Shown: positions 34,207 through 47,440 of the stretch, piece after piece
Numbering within the stretch: position 1 is the stretch's first letter
Layout of the letters: each line of letters begins with the position of its first letter
Assembly: GCF_963678635.1 (NCBI RefSeq)
Contig: NC_087065.1
Location: 4,676,209 to 4,740,208, forward strand
Direction of reading: 5' to 3'
Source: Symsagittifera roscoffensis
Lineage: Eukaryota > Xenacoelomorpha > Acoela > Convolutidae
Length of the DNA: 64,000 nt
Position numbers and translations under genes: made by a program
Notes under the pieces: model-generated
What the model saw: only the letters and a program-made list of their open reading frames with translations
What the model was told of the DNA's origin: nothing
Database searches by the model: none

Positions 34207-36177
34207 CCTTTCAAGAGAATAAAAATTCCACTCTGTTCCGTTTTTTACTATACAATGCCATAGGTCATAGCAAAAAGGGAAGAAATTTTTAAAGAAGGCA
34301 AATATTTTGGTAAAGTTTAAAAATAATGAAAAGTGTCATGGTTATCCGTGCAATGCCCGTTAAATTAAGAAAATGAAAGTCATAGAATCAAAAACCTTAA
34401 GCTTCCATTGATTAAGAGAACAGTTTTCAATCAACTGTTTTTGTTAGCTTTGGATCTCTTGCTCTTGAACCGTTCAATGTCTTTGCTTGTATTTGTTTTT
34501 TTTAATTTGAGGTTACATTACTTTATGATCAAAACAACCATTTAAATAAACTCAGTGTTCATTGAATAATATTTTTAAACAGCTATATTTCATCTTCAGA
34601 GAAGGGAACAAAAAAACTATATTTTGACATTATATATTGTTCTGCAATTTGAATTTTCGCGTTTGGGAAGCGTTCAAATTTTTTTTGATTTTTGAATGAA
34701 ATGAATGTTTTTTTTGATTACCACTTTTTGGTGTTACCAACAACTATTTTAACAACGTCAAAGGGCAGTACAAATATTTGCTGCTGATTATTTTTTTCAA
34801 AAACCTTGGCAATTAATAACACGCGAGGATTTCAACTATGCAGGCAAGTCTAACTTGAAAGATAGGTAGAATTTCAGTCTTGCGAAGGTCTGGTTCTAAA
34901 TACTTTACTGGTATGGCATATTTTTATCCGGTTTTCACTTAGATGTATTAAAACGTTTACTCTGTTGTGTCTTTACATGTCATTTTTTGTTGATATTTGG
35001 CAACTTTCTGAATGTTTTTGGAATTTTTCTTTGACTGCCTAAAATCAAAAAAGTTTTCAAAGTGTTCAATTGGTTCCAGTCGAGTTGGATTAGCTCTTTG
35101 CCGTCAATCATAATTATAATAAAAAGGGTTAAATGACACGACAGGTTAGCTGTAAAACTTTCAAAGTATTTCCTCGCCCCTACCAAAAAAAATTACAAAA
35201 CTTCTGATTTTTTTCGTTTTTAACGAGAGTTTTTGGTTATCCTGGTTGAGCAAAGTTTCTATGCTTTCCTGCTAAGTTAACATTTGAAAAAGAGAATGAA
35301 TACTTTGAACAAAGTTATTTTCTTTAACATGTGTCAAATTGGGTTTCAAAAAGCGTGCTTCGATCATACAACCTTAGTCAAGGATTCACTTTTGAGATCA
35401 CTTAGTTCCAGTCTGACCAATCTAAAGGGTTTTTAAATGGTTATTGGTTAACCATTTCATTGTACAACTTCACCAATTTTGTCAGCAAACAAAAACAGAA
35501 GTCACAAAAACACCTGCAAAGCTCATGATTATTAAGTTGCCGTATCGCCATATGAAATTGAGCCCTCTTTGTTCTCGCACTGATAAAAGTATAGACAGCA
35601 GAAGTTATATACAATTGTTAATCAGCAATATCGGAGTCAAAAAATTATTTATAAAACGTTAAATCAGGCAAACTTGCCACGTGAGTTTTTGTTTTTCACG
35701 ATTGAGATCTGTTTATAAAAAGAGCAGAAGCTATTTTTGTTTATAATAATTTGGCATTACTCGATAACGAATCATCGACAATTTGTCGGCAAAAATATAA
35801 CTACTCTAGACCAAAGAACTTCAGCTGGTTTCAAATGTGATACATAAACTCATGTTGATATGAACCGAAAAAGGCTCTTTGAAAGCCATATTTAATATAT
35901 ATGAGAAGTTTTGCTCGAAACGGTTTTTTTAAAAATCGTGTAGAACGTTTTCAGTTGAAACAGATATAGCGGACAGTTTTTTCTAAAATATACCTAAAAA
36001 AACGGTGAAAAATTAAAGGCAAAAAGCTAGTTTTCATTTTCCATGTGATTAAAGCCTTTGTGCTGTCTGCTAGGTTAATATTGAAAAAAGGATATAACAG
36101 TGTACGAGACTAACACGTTTTTTTGCAAATTGATTACTGTGCTTTCTACAGTTTTTGTTACATTATAGTCTGATTAT
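34207..36177. other. About 2 kb with nothing recognised
   Basis: AT-rich sequence with only short accidental reading frames. No RNA gene, repeat or exon-like GC-rich block stood out. Confidence 0.45.
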
Positions 36178-36189
36178 AGGTTCCGAAGC

Positions 36190-38292
36190 TTATCACCCAG
36201 TGTTTTTGATCCCCTTTTTCTTAACCCCCTCTCATATAACCCCAAAATTAGATAACCTCGGTACAATATAATACCAATTGTTAGAATCAAAGGAAACCTA
36301 TTTCGGAAAAGGATTCGGAACAATATCGGCGGTAAACATCAAAGCTTTAATTGCACAATTTTGCGAACCAAAATGAATTAACATGCACGCTGCTAAATGA
36401 GTTTTAGATTGAACAGAAATGACCTTGCCGATAGTCTAGACTTTGATATGAACTTGAAAACGAGTCCGACCGACATGATTCAAATTAATTACCAAAACTG
36501 ATTAAATTTTTCCAAAACTGAACTTGATCTTGAAAAAATTCCTGCCAATAAAAAGTTAACTGGCTGAATTTAAAAGAAATATGGAATCAGAACTGGTTGT
36601 GACCCAAAAGTTGATCTAAGCGGACAATTTGAAATTGAAATACCGATCAATTTAAATCAAAGTTATCTAATTTTTGCGCCATATAAACTTTGTCAACTTG
36701 TTTTTGAATTGTCGGCATACAACGCACTGTCGAAAGGGTTTGCCAGCCCCTAGTCCCAACCTAGCATCCCATCCAAAGGAGCGATTGTTCCATGAATAAG
36801 TTGCTAGAGACAGCTTTTTTCAAATGCCAGTCAAGTCAATGCGCCAGTCAAGTCAATGCTGCAAGGAGAAATTTTTTCTCAAAAAAATGACAAACAAAGT
36901 TTAAAATTGAAAATAAATACAAAAAACAATTAAACAAATTTTTAACTCAAGTTCGCCATAGCGCGAAAGAAATGCAAATCAGTTTTCTCTTCGTATACAT
37001 GCATAATATTCTGCACTTTTTCGTTGAGCACCCAGTATTTTTTCTTTTTTGTAAATTGGAGCCCACTTGAGGCGTTATAGAAAATAAGTTTTTGGACGGA
37101 AGCGTCTTTTTATAGACTGGAATGCGATCCACTGAAGCATTACTGCATGGCATAATGCCAGCCCTCTACAGCATTTGTTGTTCTGGCCAAACCCGATGAT
37201 ACCGCATCCCTGAGATTACTCGATTCAGGACGACACTTTTTTCTGTTTTTTATTGGCAGAAATGCATATATGCAAGCCGGGGCTATTCCTGAAAGACTAA
37301 CGTGTATAGAGTAATGTTGATTAAAAATTTTCAGTCAAAATTCCATCTGTCAACCAAAATTAAGATTTTTCAAGCACATGTAGCATTTCAGGGTCGCCGA
37401 AAAAAATAATCCTCTCGTGATCATTTTGACCACTGTCAAACTTTAAAAAATTGGGTATTTTTAAACTTCTGGTTGCTAGGGTGACTGGTAAGACTTCTTC
37501 TCGTTGCTTGCGCGCTCGTTGTGCGGTGCAAACTAAATTTTCTTTGGTTGGTAGGGCTAGTTGAGTGGCAATGTAGTCTGTTATGGGCTAAATTGCGGTT
37601 GCGATTGTGACGGTTGGGGTATTACTTTCCCTCAGATCTTTGATCTTTTTCAAAACTAGTCGAGCATCAGGTTTGCCCGTGGAAATATTGTGATTATGTT
37701 CACACCTCGTTTCAATATTTTTTTCCATACTTAATTGCTGCCACGTGGCATTTATGAGTTTGATACTTCGAGCAGTTCCAATTTGTAGTAGTCTTGTTTT
37801 TGCGTTTAAGGTAATACTCGTGGTCTGATACCACCAGCTTTTGTTTGTCTTTCGCAGATAACGTTAAATGGAAAAACGCTTCAAATATTATATCTGATCT
37901 GATACAGTGGTATAACAATGGTTAAAGAAACAGGCAGTATGTTTTTTTTTAAAACTCACGAACGTCTTTTGTTGCCTTCAATTTGCACTATATAGGTTAT
38001 TTTTGTTTTAAACGCGTGAATGAGGGATTATTTCTTAAGCCAATCAAAATTCAATTGTTTTTGAGCGACAAATGCATGAAGTGAGTTTAGAATGGCTTCT
38101 CTGGTCTCAATTAGTACACCTAAGTGGAATACTACTATGCGTGTAAAAGGACTTAATAAAAGGAGTTAATTTGAAACAAATTATCGTCATCAAAATAGGG
38201 TTAAATTGTTATGGGGTTATCTTGTTACTGGCTTATAATATAGGAGGTGTAAACATAGGGGGTTAAATATCGTGAGGTTAAAGAGTGGGATA
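36190..38292 (-). mobile_element. Probable extent of a decayed MULE element
   Basis: The transposase remnant at 37,300-37,918 sits between two regions carrying TTAACCCCCT and ATAACCCC strings in opposite orientation (about 36,215-36,260, and inverted at about 38,195-38,280). Mutator-like elements often have long inverted ends, so these may be its termini. The similarity is patchy and no 8-9 bp target duplication was found, so the limits are approximate. Confidence 0.4.
37300..37918 (-). pseudogene. FLYWCH zinc finger plus MULE-type transposase remnant
   Basis: On the minus strand, VVSDHEYYLKRKN followed by NWNCSKYQTHKCHV is a FLYWCH finger. One frameshift later CEHNHN supplies the His-x-His, then a helix (DARLVLKKIKDLRESNTP). 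After an in-frame stop the reading continues with IPNFLKFDSGQNDHERIIFF and WLTDG, the usual order leading to the first catalytic Asp of FLYWCH-associated Mutator-like transposases (Asp codon at 37,345-37,347). Another stop (TAA, 37,360-37,362) sits just before it. Coding-like minus-strand sequence continues to about 36,950, but the second Asp and the Glu were not traced. At least one frameshift and two stops make it dead. Confidence 0.72.
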
Positions 38293-38366
38293 CCTGACTA
38301 TAAACGCTCCGTTTTCACAGAGTACGACACCTGACTATAAACGTTCCGGTTTCACAGAGTACAACA
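38293..38366 (+). repeat. Two 37-bp tandem units
   Basis: CCTGACTATAAACG(C/T)TCCG...CACAGAGTAC occurs twice head to tail with few differences. It borders the proposed right end of the MULE remnant. Confidence 0.85.
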
Positions 38367-39787
38367 CTGACAACTAAGAGCAAACTTCAGCACTTAATTG
38401 AGTTTTTGTCTGATTATCAAGAAGAGATTGGGCTTTAAAACATTGAAAAATTGTATCAAATTCATGTATGTGAGCCCAACTTACAACATATCATGATCTA
38501 AATGATATGATTGCTCAAATCCACGCTCGAATGACACCATTACGATCCCAGACTGTGCATTTTGCGAATTGCAAGCGGATTTTGCAGCAGGCCGAAATCT
38601 GATTTGCTGCGAAATCTAATGCTATTTTTTTTATATTCTTTGTTATTTTGGATTCCAGAAAATATATAGCTAAAACAATGTATTGCTCAAAATTTCTCCA
38701 AAAAAACGGATGAACTTGCGGGATCCGCAATAATTTTTGTGGAATCTGGAATAATTTGTGGAATCGACAAACAAACGTTACAGGTATTTGTACGCGGAAT
38801 CCACGGAAAAATTGTGAGTGGACTCCGCTTATATTTTGGAACATGTTTAAAGGCTTGTCTCTGGACTCCAGAGACCTACAGACACCAAATTGTGCGCCTA
38901 TCTAGTACACAGTTTGGCTTCTCAATGCTACACTGTCTTAACTGCTACATCTGTATGATTAAGTCTTTTTTTAATTACTGAATTTTGCTGCGGCGAGTTG
39001 CGAAGCTTAAAACAGGCAGCTCTGTATAGTTTCTCACAATCTAGTTAATTTAGAGCAAAGCTCCATATGCTAATCGAGATAGTTTTTCTGCCTCTAAAAA
39101 TTTCACCTGGTACTACTGATGCAGCCGAAAAAGCCAGTCTGTGGTACACCTGAAGCTAGAGATCAATCATGGCAGGAGATCAAAAACGCAAACAAGACCG
39201 GACAAAAACTTCCTACTACCAATATTTTGTTCTGTTTAAAAAAGTTTTCTGTCTGTTCATTCGGAATGCATTTTAAATTACTAAACTCTGATATCTTTTA
39301 CATGACTAAGCACTGAAATAATCAAATTTGTTTATTTTCTTTTCATATTTATTTTTTATGAGCAATATTTATCATTTTTGGAAGATTTGAAAACATTTTT
39401 CTAACTTTCATACGCCTTTTGGGTTGCAAAATTAAAAAAAAAATAATTTTTTCATTTAAATCGCCAGAAATCAAAAATTGCTTAGAAATATGTTGTTTTC
39501 GAGGTCGACTCGAATCATGTTTTTGAAGCAGCATAAATTTAAATCTGTGATTTTTGAAATAATATGTCATCTCTAGTGTTTAGAGAAGGTGTGAACATTA
39601 CATGAAGTTCATATTGCAATTATTGTAGGGAGAAGAAAACGATAAATGTCACTCCATTAGTCAAACGGGTAATTTATTCCTTGTGAACCAGGGCTGCCTT
39701 TTCTTTTATTTGGCAAACAGCAATAAAATGGCTACTTTAGAACACAGATTTGTTTTTATAAACATAGCTTTATAGGGGTGGGCTATG
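38367..39787. other. Noncoding DNA, nothing firm
   Basis: Low-complexity repeats of GGAATC(T/C)GGAATAATTT lie at 38,720-38,770. A frame at 39,119-39,316 has mildly coding-like composition at its start but no recognised domain or splice support, so it is not called. Confidence 0.35.
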
Positions 39788-40056
39788 CTCATGAAAGAAG
39801 GTCCAAAAGGCCGAAAGTATGCAAGCAACCAGTGTTCTTTCAACAGTTCAAAACTTACTAATTTTCCCGTTTTTTTCGGGTTTTTGAAATACCAAAATTG
39901 TTTGCTGGCTAGCACAATTTTTGGGGAATTTTTTGGCGTTTCTGTCATGAAAAAAATTCACAAAATCTCACGCAATGTGTCATACTTTCAACTATTCAAT
40001 TCTGATTGGCTAATGCATCTTCCTTTCTTTCGGCCATTTGGTCCGTCGGCCATGAG
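39788..40056. mobile_element. Small inverted-repeat element
   Basis: CTCATG...GGTCCAAAAGGCCGAAAG at the left is inverted with several mismatches at the right (CTTTCGGCCATTTGGTCC...CATGAG). The ~270 bp unit has no reading frame of interest. Target duplication is unclear. Confidence 0.5.
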
Positions 40057-40857
40057 GAGGGAATGCCCGGTCTAATAGTGCCAAAATGGAGTACGTTAAC
40101 AGTTAATGGAGTCCCTTTGGTCATAAAGACGGAACTAGTGGCCTAATAGACATTTCCGCTCCAGCCGCTTTTCTGATGCACCGGCTGAGAGAATTTACAC
40201 TTTTTAATTAACCATTTAGACATAATTTATTCCTTTATTATAATCTGCTTCGCACCTCCTTTGTTTTTTATCATCATTCAGTGAAAAAAAAACTGTACTA
40301 ATTTGACGCAAGTAGAAAAACCAGCTCTCTCAAAATCCATCTATTGTTTCATCTATAATTTATTCTTAGCCGATCTTTTAAACGTCTGAGCCGGTTGGTC
40401 AATCATTTATTTATTCTTGAAAACAGTTCAACTATAAAAGTGTTGTCAAAGCATTTTTTGCGTTTTCACAATTTTTGCATCTGTAATTTTGACGTCTAGC
40501 TCTCGTCAACCGAGAAGCTGCAAAAATCCAAAAAAAAAATTATTTTACTGATGAAATATATCAATTAGTGAAGTAATAATAATGATATAGGTTTTTTGAA
40601 GTACCATATGATCATTGAATTGGAATAATCGAGTTTCGTTTTTAGCACACAGACATAATATTCCCTTAAACCTGTACTCAAAACCAAAAACAGTTCTTTG
40701 GTCACTTACAAAAATCGAATGATAGTAGAATTTTAAAGCAGTTTCGCACTTCAATTATATTTGGACCTATCATTCGTTTTTCCGATTCTCCAGATCTGAA
40801 AAGCGATTGTTTTTTTGACTAAATTGTCAAGTCACCGTTACAGTGTGACTAAAATAT
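40057..40857. other. Noncoding DNA, nothing recognised
   Basis: AT-rich sequence with no recognised gene or repeat. Confidence 0.4.
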
Positions 40858-40935
40858 GTTGCGGGCTTCAGACTATTTTTGTTGCGGGCTTCAGACTATT
40901 TTTGTTGCGGGCTTCAGACTATTTTTGTTGCGGAG
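40858..40935 (+). repeat. 23-bp tandem repeat, about 3.3 units
   Basis: GTTGCGGGCTTCAGACTATT plus TTT repeats with starts of GCGGG at 40,861, 40,884, 40,907 and 40,930, so the period is exactly 23. The units are identical. Confidence 0.92.
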
Positions 40936-41639
40936 TTTAAGACAACGACAACATAATCATGGTTGACTTTCGCTGATGGTAGTAGCTCAAGGAAATTTAG
41001 GGTAGTATCATAATAAAGACCTAGATTAGTTTTTTTTGCCCCAAAAATCAATCAGCTCAATAATGATTTTTTTGGGCTAAAAATGATGGGGGCAGTTCTG
41101 GGAACAGCGGACTTGTGCGTTTCAATTTTCGAAAAATTTCTGATTGTGCACAAAAATTGATTCGAATTTTTCGTTTTTTCGAATTTTTATATACCTGCAT
41201 CCTCTCTCACCTCATAAATTTTTTTTTGTTTTGAAACGAAACAGGAATTTTTTACTGCAGAAATCCATATCATTGAAATTGTTTGCTTAGATTACCGTGA
41301 TCAGATCAATCTGTGCTGCTTAAACAGCATCCGCTTATCCTTTTTTTAAAATCAAAATAAGGCAAGAATTATAACCTTAATTCAAAGTATTTATCTTCTT
41401 CATCGTTTAGTATCCGAAGTCATTTCAATTTTGGTAAATTTGTTTGATAATTAAGGTTGGTTTTGTTTTTTCTGTAATTAATGAAATCAGCACTGCAGCT
41501 GTTTTTGAACAATTTAGGTAGTTTAGAATGGTATTACACGCGTTTTGATAAAAAATAAAGCCATATTGTCCAGAGTTGTTTGCATCTTGGATTGTCTAGT
41601 TTACTCAATTAGTGTCATCTAAGTTTTTTGGAATGGGGG

Positions 41640-42485
41640 CTCGCTAGTCGATCTAGAAGGGTTATTTTTAAGATCTTGCCGAAATCTTGCAACATTCTTT
41701 GAAAGGCGATGCACCTTTTTAAAAGATCTTGCAAGATCCTTGCAGGGTCTTGCAGGATGAAATTCTTTCAAGATAGACCTTTTTTGGCAAGATCTTTTAA
41801 ACACCTGGGATTTTTGGGCGAAGGCGAAAAAACTTTACGTGCAAAGACAACCTGAAGCTTTTGTGGCAGAAGCAAGCGTTACCAGTTAGTTCAAATAATT
41901 TAATAAAGAAAATAATAGATCAAGAAAAATGATCAGCGCTATGCGTAAGGTAAGCAGTTTAAATTGCAATTTCTAATCTCATCTATCTCAACTCAGCATA
42001 TAAAAAATCTCACGCTTACTGACACCGTTGATCGAAATTTTGATTTACTTTCCAAAAGTTATTTTTCATCCAGTAGAAATGCGAAACAAAACAAATATTC
42101 CAAAAAAAAACTTTTGAAATTCTTACTTCGAATTGCATAAATTATAGTCACAGCTGCAATTTTTTAAATTAGCAAAAATGAACTTTGTGAATTTTTGTGA
42201 AAAAATATAACTTCTCGAGAACATTTTCAAAACATAAAATCAGAAGTCTTGTAGACTTATGCCAAATAGATCTCCATAGCTTACTGGTGGCCAGGAATAA
42301 CCAACTTAAAAAATTATATTTTTTTTCAGTTGATTATGTTGCAGGATCTTGCCAAAATCTTGCAGGATTCTAGTAATCTTCCCTCTTTAAAGATTCTTAC
42401 AAAAAATCTCCATCTTGCAAGATTGCCCTCATTTGCAAGAATCTTGCAAAATATTGCAGAATAAATACTCCTGGATTGACGAGGG
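41640..42485. repeat. Fold-back region with AAGATCTTGCAAGATC palindromes
   Basis: Variants of the palindrome GCAAGATCTTGC cluster at 41,670-41,800 and 42,343-42,475, about 550 bp apart. The outer flanks (GGGGGCTCGCTAGTCGATCT, and inverted GATTGACGAGGGG) are weakly inverted, so the whole may be one old fold-back element. No coding sequence. Confidence 0.5.
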
Positions 42486-43165
42486 GTATGCCCGCAATTA
42501 GTTTTTTAAGTAAACTATCTAAAATCATGAAATCATCATCCATTTTGCTTCAAAAAATATGAATATATTTTTTGTAAAAATCTACGTGTGTTTTTACTTT
42601 CAGTCTAACTGAAAGTATTAATGCATGCAGTTCAGATTCTTTCAAATTAGCTGAAAGCTTAAAAAAATAACAACGTCAACGTCACAGTGTTTTTAACGTG
42701 AGACTTCTCATGCAATTTAGGTTTATTTCGTGGCTTTAAAAATTTAAACACTTAGGCCGTTTTTTCCTCAACACACAAAACTGTTTAGAACATTTAATTT
42801 CCCTCAAATCGACGTTCATTGTTGGTACCCGAAACTCAAAAACCGTCTGTAAATTTCGCATATGGTTTTGAAATCCCACGTTCAGAAACTTTTTTTATTA
42901 AATTAGCAATTGCTTTTTTGTTTACATCAAAATGCTGTGCTTCTATGATAAATCAATATACAAATATAATTTTACGGATTTCTTGACAGCTCGAAAAATA
43001 ATTTCAGTCAATCGATATTAATTGTCTGTGGGCATAATTTTTGATTTTTGTTCTAGCAGCTAACATCCGAGCCAAAAAACACTGTGTTAGTAGTGTTATT
43101 GGAAAATTATAATGTTTTAATTATGATTAAGTTCTTATGATAAAAAAATAAAAACAAAAACATAG
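42486..43165. other. Noncoding DNA, nothing recognised
   Basis: AT-rich sequence without a supported gene or repeat. Confidence 0.4.
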
Positions 43166-43319
43166 CTTCGCGTTTGTTGAGTCTTCGCTAGAAATGGAGC
43201 TATCTAGTATATATTTAACGACACCACAAAGAACAAAGCAAAATTTTGCATTTGTTGAGTCTTCGCTAGAAATGGAGCTATCTAGTATATATTAACGACA
43301 CCACAAAGAACAAAGCAAA
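43166..43319 (+). repeat. 78-bp tandem duplication, two copies
   Basis: TTTGTTGAGTCTTCGCTAGA at 43,173 recurs at 43,251, and the following sequence (GGAGCTATCTAGTATATATT...CACAAAGAACAAAGCAAAA) is almost identical in both copies. Confidence 0.9.
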
Positions 43320-43489
43320 AGTAAAGTACAGTTGACAGCACTTTTTCAATAGTCAGAGTACGCTAGGATTCAATACTCAGGAATTCAATCCCTCCCTCCC
43401 CTAGGATTCAATCCCCTGACGACCTAGAAGGTCCCTCATGGATGTTTAAGTCATCCTTTTATGGTTGACCCCACCTAATATATAGTAGT

Positions 43490-43722
43490 TTTGAGAGCTG
43501 GAAGCGCGCGCCAAAAATGCAATTATTTGGTCAAAACTTTACAAAAAGTGCTTAGAAAATTTTTTAGAGTTTCTTTCAAAAATTTGTCTTGGGAGCTGAA
43601 CTTTTGGCCAGAATAGGGTATCTACAATAATGCAGTTTTGATTGACCTCAAAACAGTTGATAAAAAAATCGACCATTTTTGAAACTCAAACTTTTTTCGA
43701 GATTATCCTAGATCAATCCCTG
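43490..43722. repeat. Fragment of the ATCCTAGATC repeat family
   Basis: It carries GGAAGCGCGCGCCAAAAATG near its start and GATTATCCTAGATCAATCCCTG near its end, resembling 6,390-6,595 and 15,080-15,186. Class unknown. Confidence 0.45.
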
Positions 43723-45856
43723 TACTGATGTATATCAATCAATTGCCAAAATTTAAATTTTACCGATGCTGCTTCTTTTACTTATTATTTAGTTTTTATC
43801 CGTTTCAAAAGCAAAATGTTTAAAATAGAAATAGATCGACAAATATCTTTCCTTTGTATGTTTTGAATTTGGTCCATCCTCTTTTTTATCATGATACACC
43901 AACTTCAATGAAGGAAACAAAAACAAAAGCGCCAAAATCAAACGTTAAACTTTAAAAAGACTGCTCGCATCAGGGTGAATCCCTGTATATTCCGACTGCC
44001 TTTTAAGGTCTGTGGAACAGTAGTAATATGAATAATAAATGTAATTTAAAAAAAAAAACGAAAATTATTTTGAGATTTTTGAGAAAATAATCCGCCCATA
44101 CGCTATATAAAGTACAAAGTGATAGATTTTGCTCCTAGTAATAAATTAATTATGGCAATTAAGCTTCCCGCAACCAGTTTAGAACGATTTCTAAGACTGA
44201 TTAAATCTCGGCTTACGCGTTAATAGTGCTAATTATATTGCGTATTAATTGTCCCAAATTGGCCCCACAACTTTACAAAAAAAATCAAAGGTGAAATATT
44301 TTTATAAAATAAGACTCTGCACAACATTACTTTTTAAATGATATACAAAACTCCGTCAAAAATGGGTTTTTAAAAAGTCGGAATTTGTTTGAAGAAAAAA
44401 AACACGCCGAGCACAAAAGTTCCGTTACTTTCGTCACGAAAGTCGGAGCAATAATTTTTTCAGGTTGTAAATTGATCCTTTTTCTATACTCAGTAATTTC
44501 AATGAGATTTTTAAAACTAGGTTTCAGAGAAACTGCAACTAATTTCCCACATGCTCTAATAATTTTTGGCAACGTTTTTGAATATTCGGCAAACTTTTGA
44601 TTGATAGATGTGTTTTACCATGTTTTTTTGCCCATGTGAAGATCACCAGAGTTCAATTAGAACATCAATTTAAGAGTATATCATTCTTTTTGTTGAGTAT
44701 GACACGTTGCAGGAATCTATTGATTAAATTACTTGGATTAAATCTGTTTTAAGATAGGTGAAATTGTTCATCATTTTTTTCATTTATCCGCCCGCAACCC
44801 CGTATCATTATAATTTGCATATAGGTTTCATAGATGCATTATAAAGTTAAAATCAAGGTTTTAGCCATGATTCATCAATGACACATCACTGTAATTTGCA
44901 TTCTTGTTTCTTTGATGAAACATAGATGTACATCCTTCCTTAAAGTGAGAAAGCAACATGAATCAAATATGAGTGAAGAAATAAGAGATCTAGGGCAAGG
45001 GGATTAAATTTTTGATAATTTTTGTAGCTTAATCATACTATGTATGATATTTTGGAATTTCAGGTAAACAAGGTGTGTACTCAAACATATTTGGAGCCTT
45101 TTCTAGTTTTTTAATTTAAAAGTTGAAAAAATTGCAGTTTCGAATTACCAACGTTGAAATGGCACAAAAAAGGATCAATATTTAATTTTGAAAGTGGATT
45201 TTTTTCTCTAGATTTTCCAGCGCACTTGAAAATTAACTTATTGATCCGCTTTTAGTATTTTGAACTCATTGCATCAAAAAATTAATTGTCAATCAAAAAT
45301 TTTCATGAAATTTAAAGAGCTTTAAGGCCATCTTTTTAAAATTCGAAAGGTAAAGATTTTTCAAAAGAGATGTCTGTGAATTCTTGGCACTTGTCAAACT
45401 TTCTGCGGGCTATGTTTTTAAGTATTCAGGTTGTAAGTCAGGGCAAAATCATCATGGCTCTAACTGCCCTATAAGGTCGATGAAAAAATTTTAAACTTTA
45501 ATCACAAAAACAAAATTTCCTTATGTGCCATTTCAGTGCCATTTTATTTCGTCTAATGGAGTGTCGAAAACTCTTTACCAAGGTCAAGTACCAAAAAACT
45601 GGATCATTTTCTTTGCTGTTTTGCTGTTTGATGACAGTATAGGGCATAAAATTTTTTTTAGAAATAGTGCATTGATTAATTTAAAAAAACTAAAGAGGAA
45701 TTTGGCAGTTGTAAATCCTATAAAGAGATTTATTAGTTTAAAACCAGAATTTAAACAGTTTTTTCACTTGAAGAAACAGATTGAACGTTATTACGGACAA
45801 TAATTCAAATTTTTCCGAGAACAGCTGCATCAATCAAGTAAACAAAACGAACTCAT
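43723..45856. other. About 2.1 kb with nothing recognised
   Basis: Short frames (44,327-44,600 on both strands and 45,525-45,803 on +) show no domain, no codon bias and no splice context. I see no gene here. Confidence 0.4.
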
Positions 45857-46215
45857 AAGGCACCTCTTCAAGCGGTGACAGGAACCGAACCTGTTGATTT
45901 GCGCTCATTGAGATCCAGCCGCATAGTAAAAAAATCACATCCCCTTGGCCATTTTTTATTCTAGCTGTATACAACAGATAGTTTATTTTAAAACGACACG
46001 AATTAATTTCAAGTACTTAACATGATTTTTATACAACAAAATTTACCTGTGTCATCTGCTCCAATTCACAAAACCAACCATTTTGTATAGACTATTAAAC
46101 AAATTAGTCTGTCTCCAACTTCTATCTCTAAAAGCTTGTAACAGCTCTTCAGGTCCACCATTTGACCTGTCCACTTAGTGGCCATCTCCTTATTAAAAAG
46201 ATCTCTTTCATCAGG
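45857..46215. repeat. Dispersed repeat with a tRNA-like T-arm, copy 1
   Basis: It starts TTCAAGCGGTGACAGGA and contains GACCTGTCCACTTAGTGG about 300 bp later. The same two blocks, in the same order, occur at 61,503-61,765. Read on the minus strand the first block is ACAGG-TTCGGTT-CCTGT, a stem-loop like a tRNA T-arm with a box-B-like GGTTCGGTTCC. It may be an old tRNA-derived SINE; the rest is too diverged to say. Confidence 0.5.
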
Positions 46216-47178
46216 AGCAATTTGTCTCAGAAATCCAAAACCGTGACTTTCTCAAACACAAATATTGAGCTAAGAAATTGAATTAAAAATGAAAAACATA
46301 ATTTTTTTTTTGCTTTTATGAAAACTAAAACATCTGACTCAATACAAATGCGTCTTTTAACTTATAGAAATTTGAAGGTATAGACCACAAAGGCATAAGA
46401 GTAAAAATTTCTGTTTTTTTTAAACTTTCGGTCTAAGTTGTTTTCCATAGCTTGAATAAAGTTTCAAATCGTTCAGAACAGTTCTCATTATCTTGTTTAC
46501 CAAAAAAAAATTCAAAAAAATCACATCACTATATAAGTATTGTACACCCAATAATTGAATCACTACAAAAAATAAATTGATTTTCTAAGGAAACTGAAAA
46601 AAATATATAAAAAAAAACGAGATTTTTTTGAATCTTGATAAAAAAACCCCCATTATAGTTATAGTCAACTATAGAGTGGTATATTGATATTTTTGCATTT
46701 ATTCATGCAATCATGATTCCTTTTGTATTAGTCAAACTGGAATGGATTTAAGCGTGATAAGTGGTACGTTTACGCATCATAAAACTTGATACTGATATCA
46801 AAATATTGTAAATTTTTGCTTTAAGAAAACTATTTCACAAAACTTTAAAATCATATAGCGTATGATTGCTTTATTTTTTCTTAAATAATTGAACTCGGAA
46901 ACTGCACAAAAACAAAACAAAAAAATAAAAAAAATTTAATTGAAAAGTTCTTATCCATTTCGTTTAAACCAGCTGTGTATGGAGACTTTTTTATTTAATT
47001 TTTATTTTGTTATAGAAACTTTTGCTTGAATTTTCTTTTAAACGTGAACAATTCTTTCTTAACCGTCTTGTTTTCTCATTTAATCACGACCGAAGTTCTT
47101 AATCGAATCTACTAATAACTGATGCTAGTCAACTAAATTCTAGCAAAATAGACATAAGAAACAGGACTAGTTTTCAAT
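46216..47178. other. Upstream flank of the LTR retrotransposon
   Basis: AT-rich DNA with no recognised gene. Confidence 0.4.
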
Positions 47179-47183
47179 CCGTT
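47179..47183. repeat. Left 5-bp target site duplication of the LTR element
   Basis: CCGTT immediately precedes the 5' LTR and is repeated exactly after the 3' LTR at 54,294-54,298. Five bases is a usual Ty3/gypsy integration stagger. It shows that both ends belong to one insertion event. Confidence 0.93.
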
Positions 47184-47440
47184 TGTGGTACCGTGTAGTA
47201 CTGCTGCCACAGTAACCTTGGAGAATAGTGCTTTTAATTATTCTGATATGTATTGTTATTATTATTCAAGGCAGTTCATGCAGGCCAAACGCAATAGTCA
47301 GTTAGGACATTGCTGTTGAGAGAGAGACATGAAAAGACAGGCATGATCTCAGATCTAAAATAAGACAAGTTAGCAGTCTTAATTAAAACGTTTTACTTAT
47401 TCTGTTTTATAATACTTGAGTTAAGCCAACAGCTATCACA
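47184..47440 (+). mobile_element. 5' LTR of the Ty3/gypsy element
   Basis: The 257 bp sequence runs TGTGGTACC...TATCACA, with the usual TG...CA ends. It differs from the 3' LTR at four positions by eye (about 1.6%). Its last base is also the A of the Gag-Pol start codon. No exact AATAAA was seen inside. Confidence 0.95.
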
